From Oxyruncus cristatus (taxonomy: Eukaryota; Chordata; Aves; Passeriformes; Cotingidae): a DNA stretch of 64,000 nucleotides. Position 1 is the first letter of the stretch. Every line of letters begins with the position of its first letter. Location: contig VXAY01001966.1 of the NCBI GenBank assembly GCA_013399855.1, positions 61,140 to 125,139 on the forward strand, given 5' to 3'. Under the pieces are notes generated by a model. That model was given only the letters and a program-made list of their open reading frames with translations, was not told where the DNA came from and did no database searches. The translations under genes were made by a program, and so were the position numbers. Shown piece after piece: positions 43,588 through 54,720 of the stretch.

Positions 43588-43610
43588 TTAGGGTTAGGTT
43601 TAGGGTTAGG
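43588..43610 (+). repeat. Short interstitial telomere-like repeat
   Basis: TTAGGGTTAGGTTTAGGGTT followed by AGG: four imperfect TTAGGG units within 23 bp. The vertebrate telomere unit is TTAGGG. The tract is too short to call a fusion relic. Confidence 0.7.
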
Positions 43611-43729
43611 AAACTCCCAGTGCATGACGTTGTCTCCTCTTTTGCTTGGGAGGTGATGACTGGTTACAGCAGTCACAGAGTCTTGTGTTCATTATTTCTT
43701 TGAAGCATTTAATGTTTGTGGATTTGTAC

Positions 43730-43764
43730 TTTTTTCTTTCTTTTCTTTTTTTTTTTTTCTTTTC
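43730..43764. repeat. Polypyrimidine (T-rich) tract
   Basis: About 35 bp of T with scattered C, including a T14 run. Confidence 0.9.
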
Positions 43765-46018
43765 ACTGAAGAGACACAAAGTGTTTTCCCCAAAGGCTTT
43801 GTGAAAACTGCTGCTGTGGAAGCTTCTCAAAACAACGTTCCCACCTAAACCAACCTTTATGTAAAACATGAACCGGTTTCCATGCCCAGCACGGGGAGGC
43901 AGGGTTTGGATATCACCCTGGAGAGAAGGAGCTGCTGGGTCAGGTGTTGAGCTTGATCCTTGTGGATTGATCTGCAGCTTTCCTACTCCACCCTGGCCAC
44001 GGATCCTGCAGCCACCACCCCTCCTACAGATGCTCCAGGAACGCTCTAAATGGTCACTAACTCAGGATAAATTATGCTGGAGCATCTCCTGCAGCACATG
44101 TAACATCCAACAAATGGATTTGTTTCCGTCTGAATTAACAGGAGTCCCTTGCAGGGGTGTGTGTAATTCCAGGGACACGGGTGGGATGCGGTTAGGGAGA
44201 AGATTCCGGGGTGGAAATGGCTGTTGAGGATGAGCTGTGGGACAAAACCAAACCCCAGGCTGACAAACCACCCCTATTTCCACTGAATCCCAGCGGAGTT
44301 TCCCTCCTGAAGGCATTAATGGGGGTGAGACGGTGCTGTCGGCCCCCACAATTGCATCTATCCCTGCGAGATCCTTCTCTCCTCATTATCGCTTGGAAGA
44401 ACAAAAAAAGACCCTCAGAGGTCAGGCCCGTGATGATGCCTCTGTACATCTGCATCTCTCCAGGGGAGAAAAAAAAAAAAACAGATCAAGAGGGAAAGAG
44501 TTTTTCCTCTGGTGCTTGTGCCTGACACCAGCAAAATGAGCAGGGGGAGGGGGAGGTCTCCTGGGAGGGGATTTCCCAGGTGAAAAAAAACCGAAAGCTT
44601 TTTGTCTTAAAGCATTTCTGTTTTCCATGAAATGAATTCCAAGGAAAAGCTCAGCGCAGAACAAAACACTGCAGCCCCGGGGTGTCTCAGGAAAGGGGTG
44701 GTCTGATTTTGGTTCTGAATTAAGTGATGGGGAAAAAAAAAAAAAAGTGACCCAGAGCTGGGAAACTTTCCAGCACGTGCAGTCTCTACATTGGCACTTG
44801 TGGGCCAGGGGCACCACAGGCTCTGTTTTCCAGGGGTTTTGGGGCAAAACCTGGTGTAATCTGAGGTTGGTGAGGGTGAACCCTGAGTTATGTATTCATA
44901 TCTGGCTTTCCCTGAGTAGGAGGATTTCATTCACTGCTTTCTAAGGGCAGATCCCAGAGCAAGACGCTTCTGACGGACCATCCTCTGAGCTTCCTGGAGG
45001 TGCCTTTAACCTCATTTCCTGCTAACAGAAGGTCTCAGCAATTTGCCTCTGTTGGAAACCACAGGAGAAGTCTCAGAAACATTTGGTTCCTGCAAGTTTC
45101 ATGAAATCTGGCAGCTGGGAGAGACCCAAACTGGAGCCCAGGGAGGAAAAGCAGGGGCAGGGATGGTGTTGGGCATTTTGTCTGACAGTGACCAGCTGGT
45201 GGGAGTCCTGAGGAACCTGGGACAGAACAGGGATGTGTTAGAAGAGCAAATCCTTAGGACAACAGGCTTCTATAATGCTTCTGTTTCCAAAGTGACTTGC
45301 TTCAGAGTGGATGTACTTTTTTTTTCACTGAAGTAAAGCATTTGTTTCCTCTCTTGGACTTGCTGAAGAGGTTTTCTCCACCGTGTGAACATGCAGTGCC
45401 TGTACCTAGCTACATATATATGGCTGGACCTTCTCTGCAGCTCCTGCTGGGAGCACAGCTGCTGCATCCTGGTTTTTTAACCACCACAAAGTCAGAGAGA
45501 CTCGTGCTGGTGTATTTTTCAGGCGTGGCTCTGGAGGGAAGTGCTGCACATACAGCATGGGCTGCCCAGACAAAGGGTTTTGAGGGGATCAGCACCTTGT
45601 GGCCCTGGGGGGTTTAGTCAGCAAATACCCTCACCCCGTCTCAGAAAGAAAGGGAGAATGTGGAAGAGGGGTGAGGATGGTGGAGAAATCCTTTTGTTTC
45701 TAAGCTGAGGCCCAGACATACGGCAGGAATCTTGTTCTTCCCTCCCGAGCTGATAAATGGGCAGGTAAAGTAGAAGTTTAACCCATCTGAACACCTTCTC
45801 CTGTGCTCTGCCATTCTGTCAGTCCCCAGCCATCCTGCTGTGACTTATCTCGTGCTGGTGGCTCATGGCTCTCCAAAGGAGGCAGGGGAAGGCAAAGAGC
45901 TCCTGTGTGGAGCCCTCCAGCCTTGCTGCTTCAGGGCCTCTGCTCCACCCCACATCGAGCAGGGTGTGGGCAGGAATTCTGGCACCCTGCTCCCGAGGGA
46001 GGAAATCTCTACTCCCTC

Positions 46019-46291
46019 TGGGCAGGGACAGGACCCAGGGAAGGGCTGGAGCTGTGCCAGGGCAGGGGCAGGTTGGATCTCAGGGAAAGGTTCTTCCCCC
46101 AGAGGGTGGTTGGCACTGACCAGGCTCCCCAGGGCAGTGGGCACGGCCCCAAGGCTGCCAGAGCTCCAGGAGGGTTTGGACAATGCTCTGAGGGACAGGA
46201 GGGGATTGTTGGGGTGTCTGTGCAGGGCCAGGGCTTGGACTGGATGATCCCTGGGGGTCCCTTCCAGCTCAGGATATTCCATGACTGTATA
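46019..46291 (+). mobile_element. CR1 LINE 3' fragment
   Basis: GGGCAGGGACAGGACCCAGG, AAGGTTCTTCCCCCAGAGGG, GAGGGTTTGGACAATGCTCT, TGGATGATCCCTGGGGGTCC and a weak tail. It is the sense counterpart of the variant at 29104-29570. Confidence 0.93.
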
Positions 46292-46764
46292 AAACACCCC
46301 CCTTCCACTCGGACACCCGTTTGGCCCCATAACCCCCCCAGAGCTCAGCTCTGACCCCCAACCTGAAGTGACCCAGCAGCCAATTTCCTTGGGTGGCAAC
46401 TCAGGGGTGCTGCTGCCTCACCCCACGGCTGCACAGGGCAGGTGACAGGGGTGGGGCACAGGTGACCGAATCATCACCAAAGACAAGGGATGTGCAGCCA
46501 CACGGAGCAGCACCGGGAGAAAACCCCGCAATCCCCACAGGGGTGGTGGTGCTTTGTCCCACCAGGATCCACTCCCACCTTGACACAGCTTCCCCCCTCC
46601 AACCAGCCAGCTCTGAGTCTGCCTAGTTCCTGGGAGAGGATTCATGGTGCTGCAGGACTTTGGGGTGCATGAACTGACCTCAGCTTTGCATCCCACTCCT
46701 CGGACCACGGGTAGGAACAACCTTCCCAGCTCTGAGCCTCCTGTCAATACAGGGCTCTCCCTGT

Positions 46765-46830
46765 ATTCCTGTTGGCAATAAATTGTCAATTCCTACGGCC
46801 ATTCCTACTGGCAATAAATTGCCATCCCCT
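46765..46830. repeat. 36-bp imperfect tandem duplication
   Basis: ATTCCTGTTGGCAATAAATT at 46765 and ATTCCTACTGGCAATAAATT at 46801, each followed by G(T/C)CA. Confidence 0.85.
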
Positions 46831-47389
46831 CGGGGCAAGAGCTCTTTGCCTGGTTTATGTCGATTATTAAATATTTATTATCAAAATTGATTAAACTTTA
46901 AATAAGGGAGGGGATTTGCTTTAACCCGGCGCAGAGAGTGGGTTATGGTTTTGTGCAGACACGGGAATATCCATCATCGCTGTGCAGAAGGAAGTCAAAC
47001 CAAACAGACTCTTTCTACAAATGTCTTCGCTCAAAAAGCATTTTGAAAGCTCTTCTCACTGTGTTTTCAAACCAGGTACACAGTGTACCTGAGCATCCAG
47101 GGCTATTCCCAGCTCTGCAAACCCCAGACAGCTTCTGCAAGTGCCTGCAGGCTAAACAGCATCATCCCTGAGTGAACTGCCCACCTCCCTTCCACTTTGG
47201 AATGCTGTCAAATGCGGAAGGGCATTTCTAAGCCAGGCAAAGGATATTCCCAAGGGAAGACTCTGGCACGTCCAGCTCATTCCCTGCAGGCACCAGGAGC
47301 TGCCAGCTGCGCCTTTGGGCCTTGGAACTTGCCCTGGGTGTGGGCAGCACGTGGATGGCTGTGAGCTGGGCAGCGTTTCCGCTGCAGGG

Positions 47390-47437
47390 AAGGGACCTGG
47401 TGGGTCCCTTCCGACCCAGGATTCTCTGAGTTGCTGG
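47390..47437 (+). mobile_element. Possible CR1 LINE 3' end stub
   Basis: AAGGGACCTGGTGGGTCCCT followed by TCCGACCCAGGATTCTCTGAG resembles a diverged CR1 end. It is short, so the call is weak. Confidence 0.45.
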
Positions 47438-47644
47438 AAGCAGGTCTGTGGCTGAGCCCAAGGAGGAAGTGGAAATCCGTGTCCTTCTGCTTCAGGCACC
47501 AAAAGATGGACACGGGAGGAGCAGCATCAACTTTTGCTCGGGTTCCCATGAGTTCCTGCTGCCCGTGGGATTCCGTCTCCAAGAAAGGGTTTGAAATCAA
47601 GGGAGTGAGAACATTTGTGTGAGTCCCCTTTTTAAGTCACCTGA

Positions 47645-48029
47645 GGAGCAGCTGGGGGAGCTGGGGGGACTCAGCCTGGAGAAAAGGAGGCTCAGGGGGG
47701 ACCTTCTGGCTCTGCAACTCCCTGACAGGAGGGGGGAGCCGGGGGGGGGTCGGGCTCTGCTCCCAGGGAACAGGGACAGGAGGAGAGGGAACGGCCTCCA
47801 GCTGGGCCAGGGGAGGGGCAGGTTGGACATCAGGAGGAATTTCTTCATGTAAAGAGGTTTTAATCATTGGCAGGGGCTGCCCAGGGAGGTTTGGAGTCCC
47901 CATCCCTCAAGGAAGGACTGGCCGTGGCACTCAGTGCTCTGGGCTGGGGGACAAGGTGGAGGTTGATCACAGATAAGACTTTATGGTCTTGGAGGTCTTT
48001 TCCAACCTCAGTGATTCTGGGATTCTGTG
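47645..48029 (+). mobile_element. CR1 LINE, longer 3' copy
   Basis: GGAGCAGCTGGGGGAGCTGG, CTCAGCCTGGAGAAAAGGAG, AACTCCCTGACAGGAGGGGG, AGGAATTTCTTCATGTAAAG, CACTCAGTGCTCTGGGCTGG and a GATTCTGGGATTCTG tail. It contains G6 and G9 runs at 47731-47749. Its first half matches 31519-31932 and its 3' end matches 6551-6768. Confidence 0.95.
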
Positions 48030-48850
48030 GAAAAGTCCTATAACTTCTGCAAACAATGCTTGTCTCTATTCTTTCCCCACATTTTTCAGGCCGAACTGTC
48101 ATAAAAAAATACTTTCATGCCGAATTTCCTCCCTTCCCTCCCTCCTTTGCTGGTAACACAGAATTATATTCTCATTTCTTTAAAATTCTGAGGTTTAGCA
48201 AGCACATAAATTACACTTTGAACCCCAGCCCCAACTGTAAAGCAAATACTCCTTTCCTCTCAGGGAACCATTCCTTCAACTTGTTATTTTGAGCTCCCTC
48301 CTGGTTGTTGTCGTGCAGTGGCAACTTTGTGGAAAAGAAGGTTAAGTGCTGGGGTTAAAGCAGGTTCAAGTATAATCCAGAGTGCCCTTGGCAAAGACAG
48401 AAGGGTTTTAGTGGGTCTCATTCATCATTGCCTGACTGCTTAAAGTGCTTGAGTGGCTCATTATTGTTTTTATATGCCTTTATAAGAGCTGCAAAAGAGC
48501 CAAGACAAAAGTATCACTGTTTTCCTCCCTTAACCCACACTCGACAGGGAACAATAATATTTAAGACTTCAGGGTGCAGTGGAAAAGGTTTCCTCTCCAG
48601 AAACCGAATTCCCCTCCATGAGCCACATGGAGCAGCTCAGGCTCAGCTCCAGAGAGGCTTCTCTTGGTGTGGAGTTACCTCCAGGATGGAATTCTGGAGC
48701 TGAGAAGTGGGAGCTGCTCTGGGTATTTCCAGACCTTCGTGAAACCATCACCTGTCCCTAAACCCGCGTGTGGCTTTTCCCCTCATCCATCCCTCCAAGG
48801 CTTTGTCCTCCCTGCAGGTTGGATAAACCTCCCACGGACTCTGCAATATA
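48030..48850 (+). other. ASIC2 intron, nothing recognised
   Basis: AT-rich between about 48090 and 48300. No exon or repeat was recognised. Confidence 0.5.
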
Positions 48851-49057
48851 GGGAAGGATTGTCCCGTCACTGGAAGTTGTGGAGGCACTGGAAGGGTTTG
48901 CTCAGGGAGGTTGTGGCTGCCCCTGGATCCCTGGAAGTGTCCAAGGCCAGACTGGAGCAACCTGGGCTGGTGGAAGGTGTCCCTGCCCACGGCAGGGGGT
49001 GGCACTGGGATGAGCTTTAAAATCCCTTCCAACCCAACCCATTCTGGGATTCTGGGA
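48851..49057 (+). mobile_element. CR1 LINE 3' fragment
   Basis: GGAAGGATTGTCCCGTCACT, GGAAGTGTCCAAGGCCAGAC, TGGTGGAAGGTGTCCCTGCC and CCTTCCAACCCAACCCATTC with a GGGATTCTGGGA tail. A small deletion removes the usual 'ttggatggggct' stretch before 'ggagcaacct'. Confidence 0.94.
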
Positions 49058-49374
49058 TGGTGCAACATTAAGAAGAATATTTTGAAGGGCACAGATCTCA
49101 ACCATCACTGTGAGAGTCCCGCCAGCGCTCCATCCCTGCCTGGTTGTTTTGCACATCGATCCCAAGGGGTTCACCCAGTGTTCCAAGCAGTCCATCCCTG
49201 GGAATTTGGCTGCAGTTTTGTAAATCACCACAGTGACATGACAATTAAGTGGCTGTTTAACTGGCTGTCCCTTGCCAAGGCTCTTTACAAAGCTGTTCCT
49301 TACAGAGCTCGGGAGGTGTGGATGCCACTGGAGAAGGTGGTGCTTTCATTCCACCAACCTGGAGCAGGTACGGA
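49058..49374 (+). other. ASIC2 intron, nothing recognised
   Basis: Short unique-looking spacer between a CR1 copy and an older CR1-like remnant. Confidence 0.5.
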
Positions 49375-49800
49375 GTGAGAGGATGAGGAGGATGAAGGAA
49401 AAGAGGCACCTGCTCCAGGAGGGGAGATTATGAGAGCTGAGCTTGTTTAAGCGAGGGAGGCAAAGGTGTGTGAAGGGCTGGGATTGCTCTCTGGAAAATA
49501 CACCGAGGGATAAATAAACACTGAGAGGGAGATGGAGCTGTTCCAGCTGAATCACGAGCTGCCTTTGGAGCAAGGGGTGTAAACTGGTCATAGATAACTG
49601 CAGGCTGGAAGTTAGAAAGGGGTTTTTTTATTATTATTGTTTTTTGAAGGAATGAAATCCTGAAGGAACTGCTCGGTGGGAATAATGGGGATAAAGAGCC
49701 TAGCAGGGTTTAAAGCAGGATCACCCCTGGTAGATGGGATTAGGTGATGTGGTTGCCAGGAGCAGGAGGCTGTGCTCAAGGACCTCTCCAATTCCATGCA
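49375..49800 (+). mobile_element. Ancient, diverged CR1-like LINE remnant
   Basis: AGAGCTGAGCTTGTTTAAGC resembles the 'agagctgggcttgtttagcc' block of CR1. CTGCAGGCTGGAAGTTAGAA resembles the 'aggttggatattaggaa' block. GGACCTCTCCAATTCCATGC resembles a CR1 end. Order and spacing fit one much older copy in the sense orientation. Identity was judged by eye and is low. Confidence 0.5.
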
Positions 49801-50583
49801 CAGCAACATTTTCCTGTTCTGAAGGAATGGATTGGGTGCACACCTGGATCTGGGCTCAGCAAGATGGTGGGGTGCCTGGGAAAGCTGGAAAAACACAGCC
49901 ACGTCCTGGAAAGCTCTTTCCCCTCAGTTCCTGGAGACACAGAGCGTGAATTCTCTGTTTCCTGGTGATGGGGAGATTTTAGCACACGGCTTGTCAGATC
50001 TGGAAGTACGATTAACTCAGCCCCTGTCCAGGTCTGGATGGACACACTGATGTTCTGTCCATCAGGCTGCAAGTCCTGGGGGTGTTTAATCCTGTCCAGG
50101 GCTGTGTGAAGATCCCACGTGGAGGCTCAGCACCTTCTCTTGAGGGTCTTCCTGTAACTTGCTGTGAGTGTCTGCCCAAAACAGGAGTGGGAGACCTGAA
50201 CTGCTCTGAGTCCCTCAAACTCCCCTCTTGGTGACAAGTTGAGGACAAACCTGAGTGTTATTCAATTTTCACCCCCCAGGGATGGTAGGAACACCCTGGG
50301 GATCTTGCTAATGGCCGGTCTGGATGGAAATCAAGGCACTGGGTGTGGGGGGATTTTTGTTTGCCTGTACTGATATCACATCCGTGAGCCCCTGGGATGG
50401 TGTTGGATTTGACATCATACAGAAATGGGTGTCTGCCCTCTACAATACCTCAAAATAACAGAATGTTCTCGCTGATTTACGGGGTGTCTGAGCAGCAGAG
50501 GAGAAAAAAAGAGGGGCGGGGGGGACAGCAGCGGCTCGAGTGATTCTGACCCAAAGCTTTCCAGCGCTCTCAACACATCAGGG

Positions 50584-50598
50584 AGAGAGAGAGAGAGA
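50584..50598. repeat. (GA)n microsatellite
   Basis: About seven GA dinucleotides. Confidence 0.85.
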
Positions 50599-53500
50599 CC
50601 TTATTCGAAAATACGCTGATAAACCCCCGCTGCAGAAAGGAGTTGGCCGTGATTTTACCCACCTGGGAACTCTGATCGTTGTCTCGTGAAGCAGAGCAGC
50701 GGGTCTCTTATCCCCTAAACACGGGGGAAGCAAACGCACCGCGGCTCCACGGCGAAGCCCGGCTCCCCCCGCAGGGCTGCGATGTGCTGCAGCACAGGGA
50801 AGAGATTTGGAACTCTGCCCTCGGGTTTCCTGGGGAGGAGAGGCTGTGGGAGCAGTCGGAGGGGGATATTCACGGGAGCAGCTGGAGGGATATTCACTCT
50901 GCCCACCGGGGATTCCCTCCCGTGGTTGAGGAGTGATTGTTGCTGCCGTTAATTAGGGCTGCGCGGGAACACTCCCAGCGAACCTGGAGCCGCAGCCGAG
51001 GGGCCTCGTGGGGTTGTGGAACGGGCTTGAGCTGTAAATAACTCCCCTGAGAGCTGCTCTGGGCTCCCTGAAGGCAGTGGGTGAGTCTGAGGTGTGGCAC
51101 CAGTGATGCAGGGATGCTCTCAGGACAAACCAAAGTGCAGATGGGGACTAATTTAGAGTCACTTCAGTTGACTTATGGGGTACTGGCTAATGGAGCTGGG
51201 ACTGGCTTTGTGCTGAAGGAGCAGTTCAGCCTCCTGTTTCCTTGATTTTAGTGGCAGCACTGGGATTTTGCTCAGAGTTCCCTCTGTCCCTTTTTGAACC
51301 CTGAATTGTGAGCTCAAAAGCTCCACTGGCAGGAGGGCAGCAATGGCACTGCTCCCCTCCCTTTGTGCTGCAGTTGGAGCTGGTGCTGCTGGAACCCTTC
51401 AGTGCTTTGCAGCTTCACCTACATCCCCTTTGCAGAGGGATTATCCCGATGTAAAGGAGAACTGTGGATCAGGGTGGCTGGATCTGGGCTGCTCCTGCTG
51501 CACGGGGAGGGATGCTCTGCTTAACCAATGCAGCCAGCAAGGAGAGAGACTGAGGAGTAAATCCATACTGGCTGTGTGGTATGAAGGGCAGTAAAGTTGG
51601 GTGGGTGGAGGTGGCTCTGCCAGAGCTCCCTTGGGCACTGAAATCCCCTCTGCTCAGCAGTAACAGGTTCATGCTGGTGAAAATATGTGAAGTGTGCAGG
51701 ATCTGCCCCAACCAGCAGCTCAGCATCACCCTGAGCTGTGTGTGAGCCTGGGATGTGAGAGCTTCCCATCCCTCACTGCCGAGTTCCAGACCATTTGCTT
51801 TGGCTCTATGCATATGTTGTCAATTCAGCGGCACCTTTACACAGTCACTTATAATTCACATTCGCTGGTTTTTAATGAATGTTTGTTCAGTGGAGCATCT
51901 TGCAGGGAGTGTGCGTGGTGTGCAGAGCCAGCCCACATCCCAGCAGCCTCCAACACCATCTGAGGAGAGGAATCAAGCTCAGAAACGAATCAGGAATATA
52001 TTATGTGTCACACGCTGCCTGCGGTGTGAGACGGAGGGGACTCTGTGAATGGGAGTCTTGCAAGGAAGTCCCAGCAGCCAAGTGGATTGAATTCTCCTTG
52101 CCAAGGCAGTAGAATTTCCCAGGGATGAACGGGGCCCTGCTGAAATTCCCTTAAAATCCAAATATAGTGTCACTGATGCTCCGAAGCACCTCATTGTCTT
52201 CTGTTCCCACAGCAAGGTTTTGTTGGCTTGTTTGCTTTTCCCGCCATCCAGGTGGGGAGTGGAAGCAAACATGGTAATAAGGGAGCTTTGAGAAACATTC
52301 CAGGAGCCCCAGATCTTCAGGGGGGGGAACTGAGAGCCAGAAAAAATACAGGCAAAGCTAAATCTGATTCTTCTAAAGATCCAGGACTCATCAAAGGAAA
52401 AGGAATTGATGGGCTGTGTGGATACTTGAGAGAGTGGTGGGAGCCCAGTCCACTTTGCTGGTAGAGAGAGCAATGCAAATTCATAATTACTGTAGATAAA
52501 CATGTTGGAGTTAATTACTGCTCCCATTTGATGGCTGTGCAAACGCTGCAGTGACTAAGAGAGGCTGCTCTCCCTCTGCTTGGCTGGGAGAGCCAAGGCC
52601 GAGCCCGTGCTCGGGAGAGACGTGGCAGGAAAACCAAGGAGCCGACAAAGGAGCGGCCACCAAAGTGGAGCAGCTCTGAGCCCCTCTGGGGGCACAAACC
52701 TCTGACCAGCAAACCGGGTTTCAGCAGCTTTTCCTTTCAGCTCTTTGCCTTCAAGTGCAGCTGCTGCCTGGACAAAACGAGCCTGGCTTTAAAGTAGGTC
52801 AGACCCGAAGTCATCCCGGGATGCTCTGCGGAAGAAGGAATACATGTCAGTGTGACACCACGGTGGCCTTTAACAGAGCTGCTCTCCACGGAGTGCCCTG
52901 TGCTCTTCAGACAGTGGCTGGAGCCCTGAAGGAATGCTGCATCCAGCTGGGACAACCCCTGGACCACAAATCCCACCTGAACTGTGGGGGGAGACTCAAG
53001 TGGAGATGAGCACAGCCCAAGATGAACGTTGGGAGTGGAGGTTCCAATCCTCAAGCTGCTTCCAAACCAATGGTCTTGGAGAAGCACTAGGGTCCCGAGC
53101 ACCTTCTTAGCAGGTTTGGGGTCCCAAAGTCCCAGTTATCCACTCAGACTTCAGTGTCTTATCAAGTAATCCCAGGTATTTTTTTGGGCAGTCTGTCAGC
53201 AATCCAGTCTGGACTGTTTTGGTAGCATGAAGACAACCCGGATACTCCTTTTAGGTCTCAGACACATAATGAGCAGTTCCAGGTTCTGAACAGCTTGTTG
53301 GTGTTTTGGGAAGGCCACAGCAATGAATTCTGATTTCAGGCACCTGCTCAGCAGCTGGGAGGTTTGGCTCCCTCCCGTCAGCAGTCCCAGCCAGTTCCAA
53401 ACCTGTTTTCAGGGCAGCATTTCCACTGGGCTGGGGAGAGAAATCCACCTTTTGTTTCCTGCCGTTCCGCAGCAGCCAAATCCTTCTGCCTCATTTTCCC

Positions 53501-53686
53501 GGGAGGCAGCAGTCCCAGGCACAGTTTGCCCCGTTTGCCTGTGCTCTGAAATCTCGTTTAGCTGAACACACAAAGCCAAGCTCTTTCCCAAACCCAGCTG
53601 CAAATCCAACCCTCCGGGAGGGGAGTTTGGCAGCGCCGCTGCTCTGCCACCACCCCTGCACGGGGGTTTTGGGGAAAGGCAGCACA

Positions 53687-53713
53687 GAGGAGGAGGAGGA
53701 GGAGGAGGAGGAA
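53687..53713. repeat. (GGA)n microsatellite
   Basis: GAGG followed by repeated AGG triplets, in all about 27 bp. It gives an acidic run in one open frame, which is not proposed as a gene. Confidence 0.92.
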
Positions 53714-54369
53714 GATGTAAAATCAGATCAGCACAGCACCTCGGAGGGGCTCTCCCTTCTCCCAGAGCCGCCCACCACTCAGCAGCCACACAAAAGAGAC
53801 GAGAGAAGGAATATCTGCTGACTCCCCGAGGGATGCGAGGCTGGAGGAACTCCGGGAGAGGGGTCCGTGCATTATTTATGGCTCTGTGCTCTCCCCCGCT
53901 GCAGGAGGAGTGTTCTCCTTCCCACAGAAGCTCTCGACAGCCACTTTAAACCCCATCCCTCCTGTCTCCACTGAGCTGAGGCTGTAGGACACGAAGGCAG
54001 AGCTGGAGGATCCATCAGACCCAGGAGGATCCATCAGAGCAGCCAAGCGTGGGATGGGGACCCACGACCCTGGAGAGCACATTTTCCCTGGGCAGGGAAT
54101 GCTGGCAGTGCCCTCACAGCTCGGTGTGACCCTGGCAGCAATTATTCCCGAGTTCTCCCTGGCTAGACAGGCTCTGGAATGGCTTCTGAGCCCAGATCTT
54201 CCAGCTGGGTTGGTTTGTTGCTTCCCTGGGAAATGCTGCTGCTCTGGGATGGGTTCCTGTCCTGCTGGAGCAGAGCCCAGGCAGAGCAGGTTTTCAGGGA
54301 CCAATTCCTGTTGTCTTGCTCCGTGGTGCATGTAAAATACAGCAGAATTAAAATCAGAGCAACACCAAG

Positions 54370-54720
54370 GTAACACTGATCTGGGCTTGTTTGCATTTTA
54401 CTTCTTTATTGCCATAAAATGGGGAACTATATCATAACATGATTGGGTTTTATACTGTGTTACACTGGCCTTCATAGGTTGTATTAAATATTCTGTTTAA
54501 TAGGTTTCCACACACATATATTAAGTGGATATTTAGTAGTGGTTTTAGTATTACAAATGGCCATAAATATTTCACCACATCAACCTGTTAAAAATAAAAA
54601 GGATTAAAGGCGGAAGTTGGAGCTGCCTCTTTTACCCACCTAACAATAAAACCCTTCATTTCTGAAACAAACCGAGAAAATCCAAATGATTCATTGGGAC
54701 TTTTGATCTGCAGTGGATTC
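54370..54720. promoter_or_regulatory. AT-rich candidate conserved non-coding stretch in the ASIC2 intron
   Basis: About 350 bp of distinctly AT-rich, CpG-poor, non-repetitive text in GC-richer surroundings, with words such as CATAAAATGG, ATTAAATATTCTGTTTAATA and ATGGCCATAAATATTTC. Such islands in introns of neuronal channel genes are often conserved enhancers. Here this is inferred from composition only. Confidence 0.25.

Larger units (their letters stand above)
43059..46018 (+). other. ASIC2 intron, nothing coding recognised
   Basis: Contains the telomere-like motif at 43588-43610, a polypyrimidine run at 43730-43764 and A-runs at 44468-44481 and 44733-44746. Short open frames only. Confidence 0.55.
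46292..47644 (+). other. ASIC2 intron, no exon; small repeat and AT-rich patch
   Basis: Contains a 36-bp duplication at 46765-46830 and an AT-rich patch at about 46857-46910. A weak CR1 end-like text lies at 47390-47437 (GGGTCCCTTCCGACCCAGGA, then TTCTCTGAG). Confidence 0.5.

Noticed and set aside
53627..53821. Open frame with a run of glutamates
   Set aside because: The acidic run comes from a GGA microsatellite; the rest matches no known protein.
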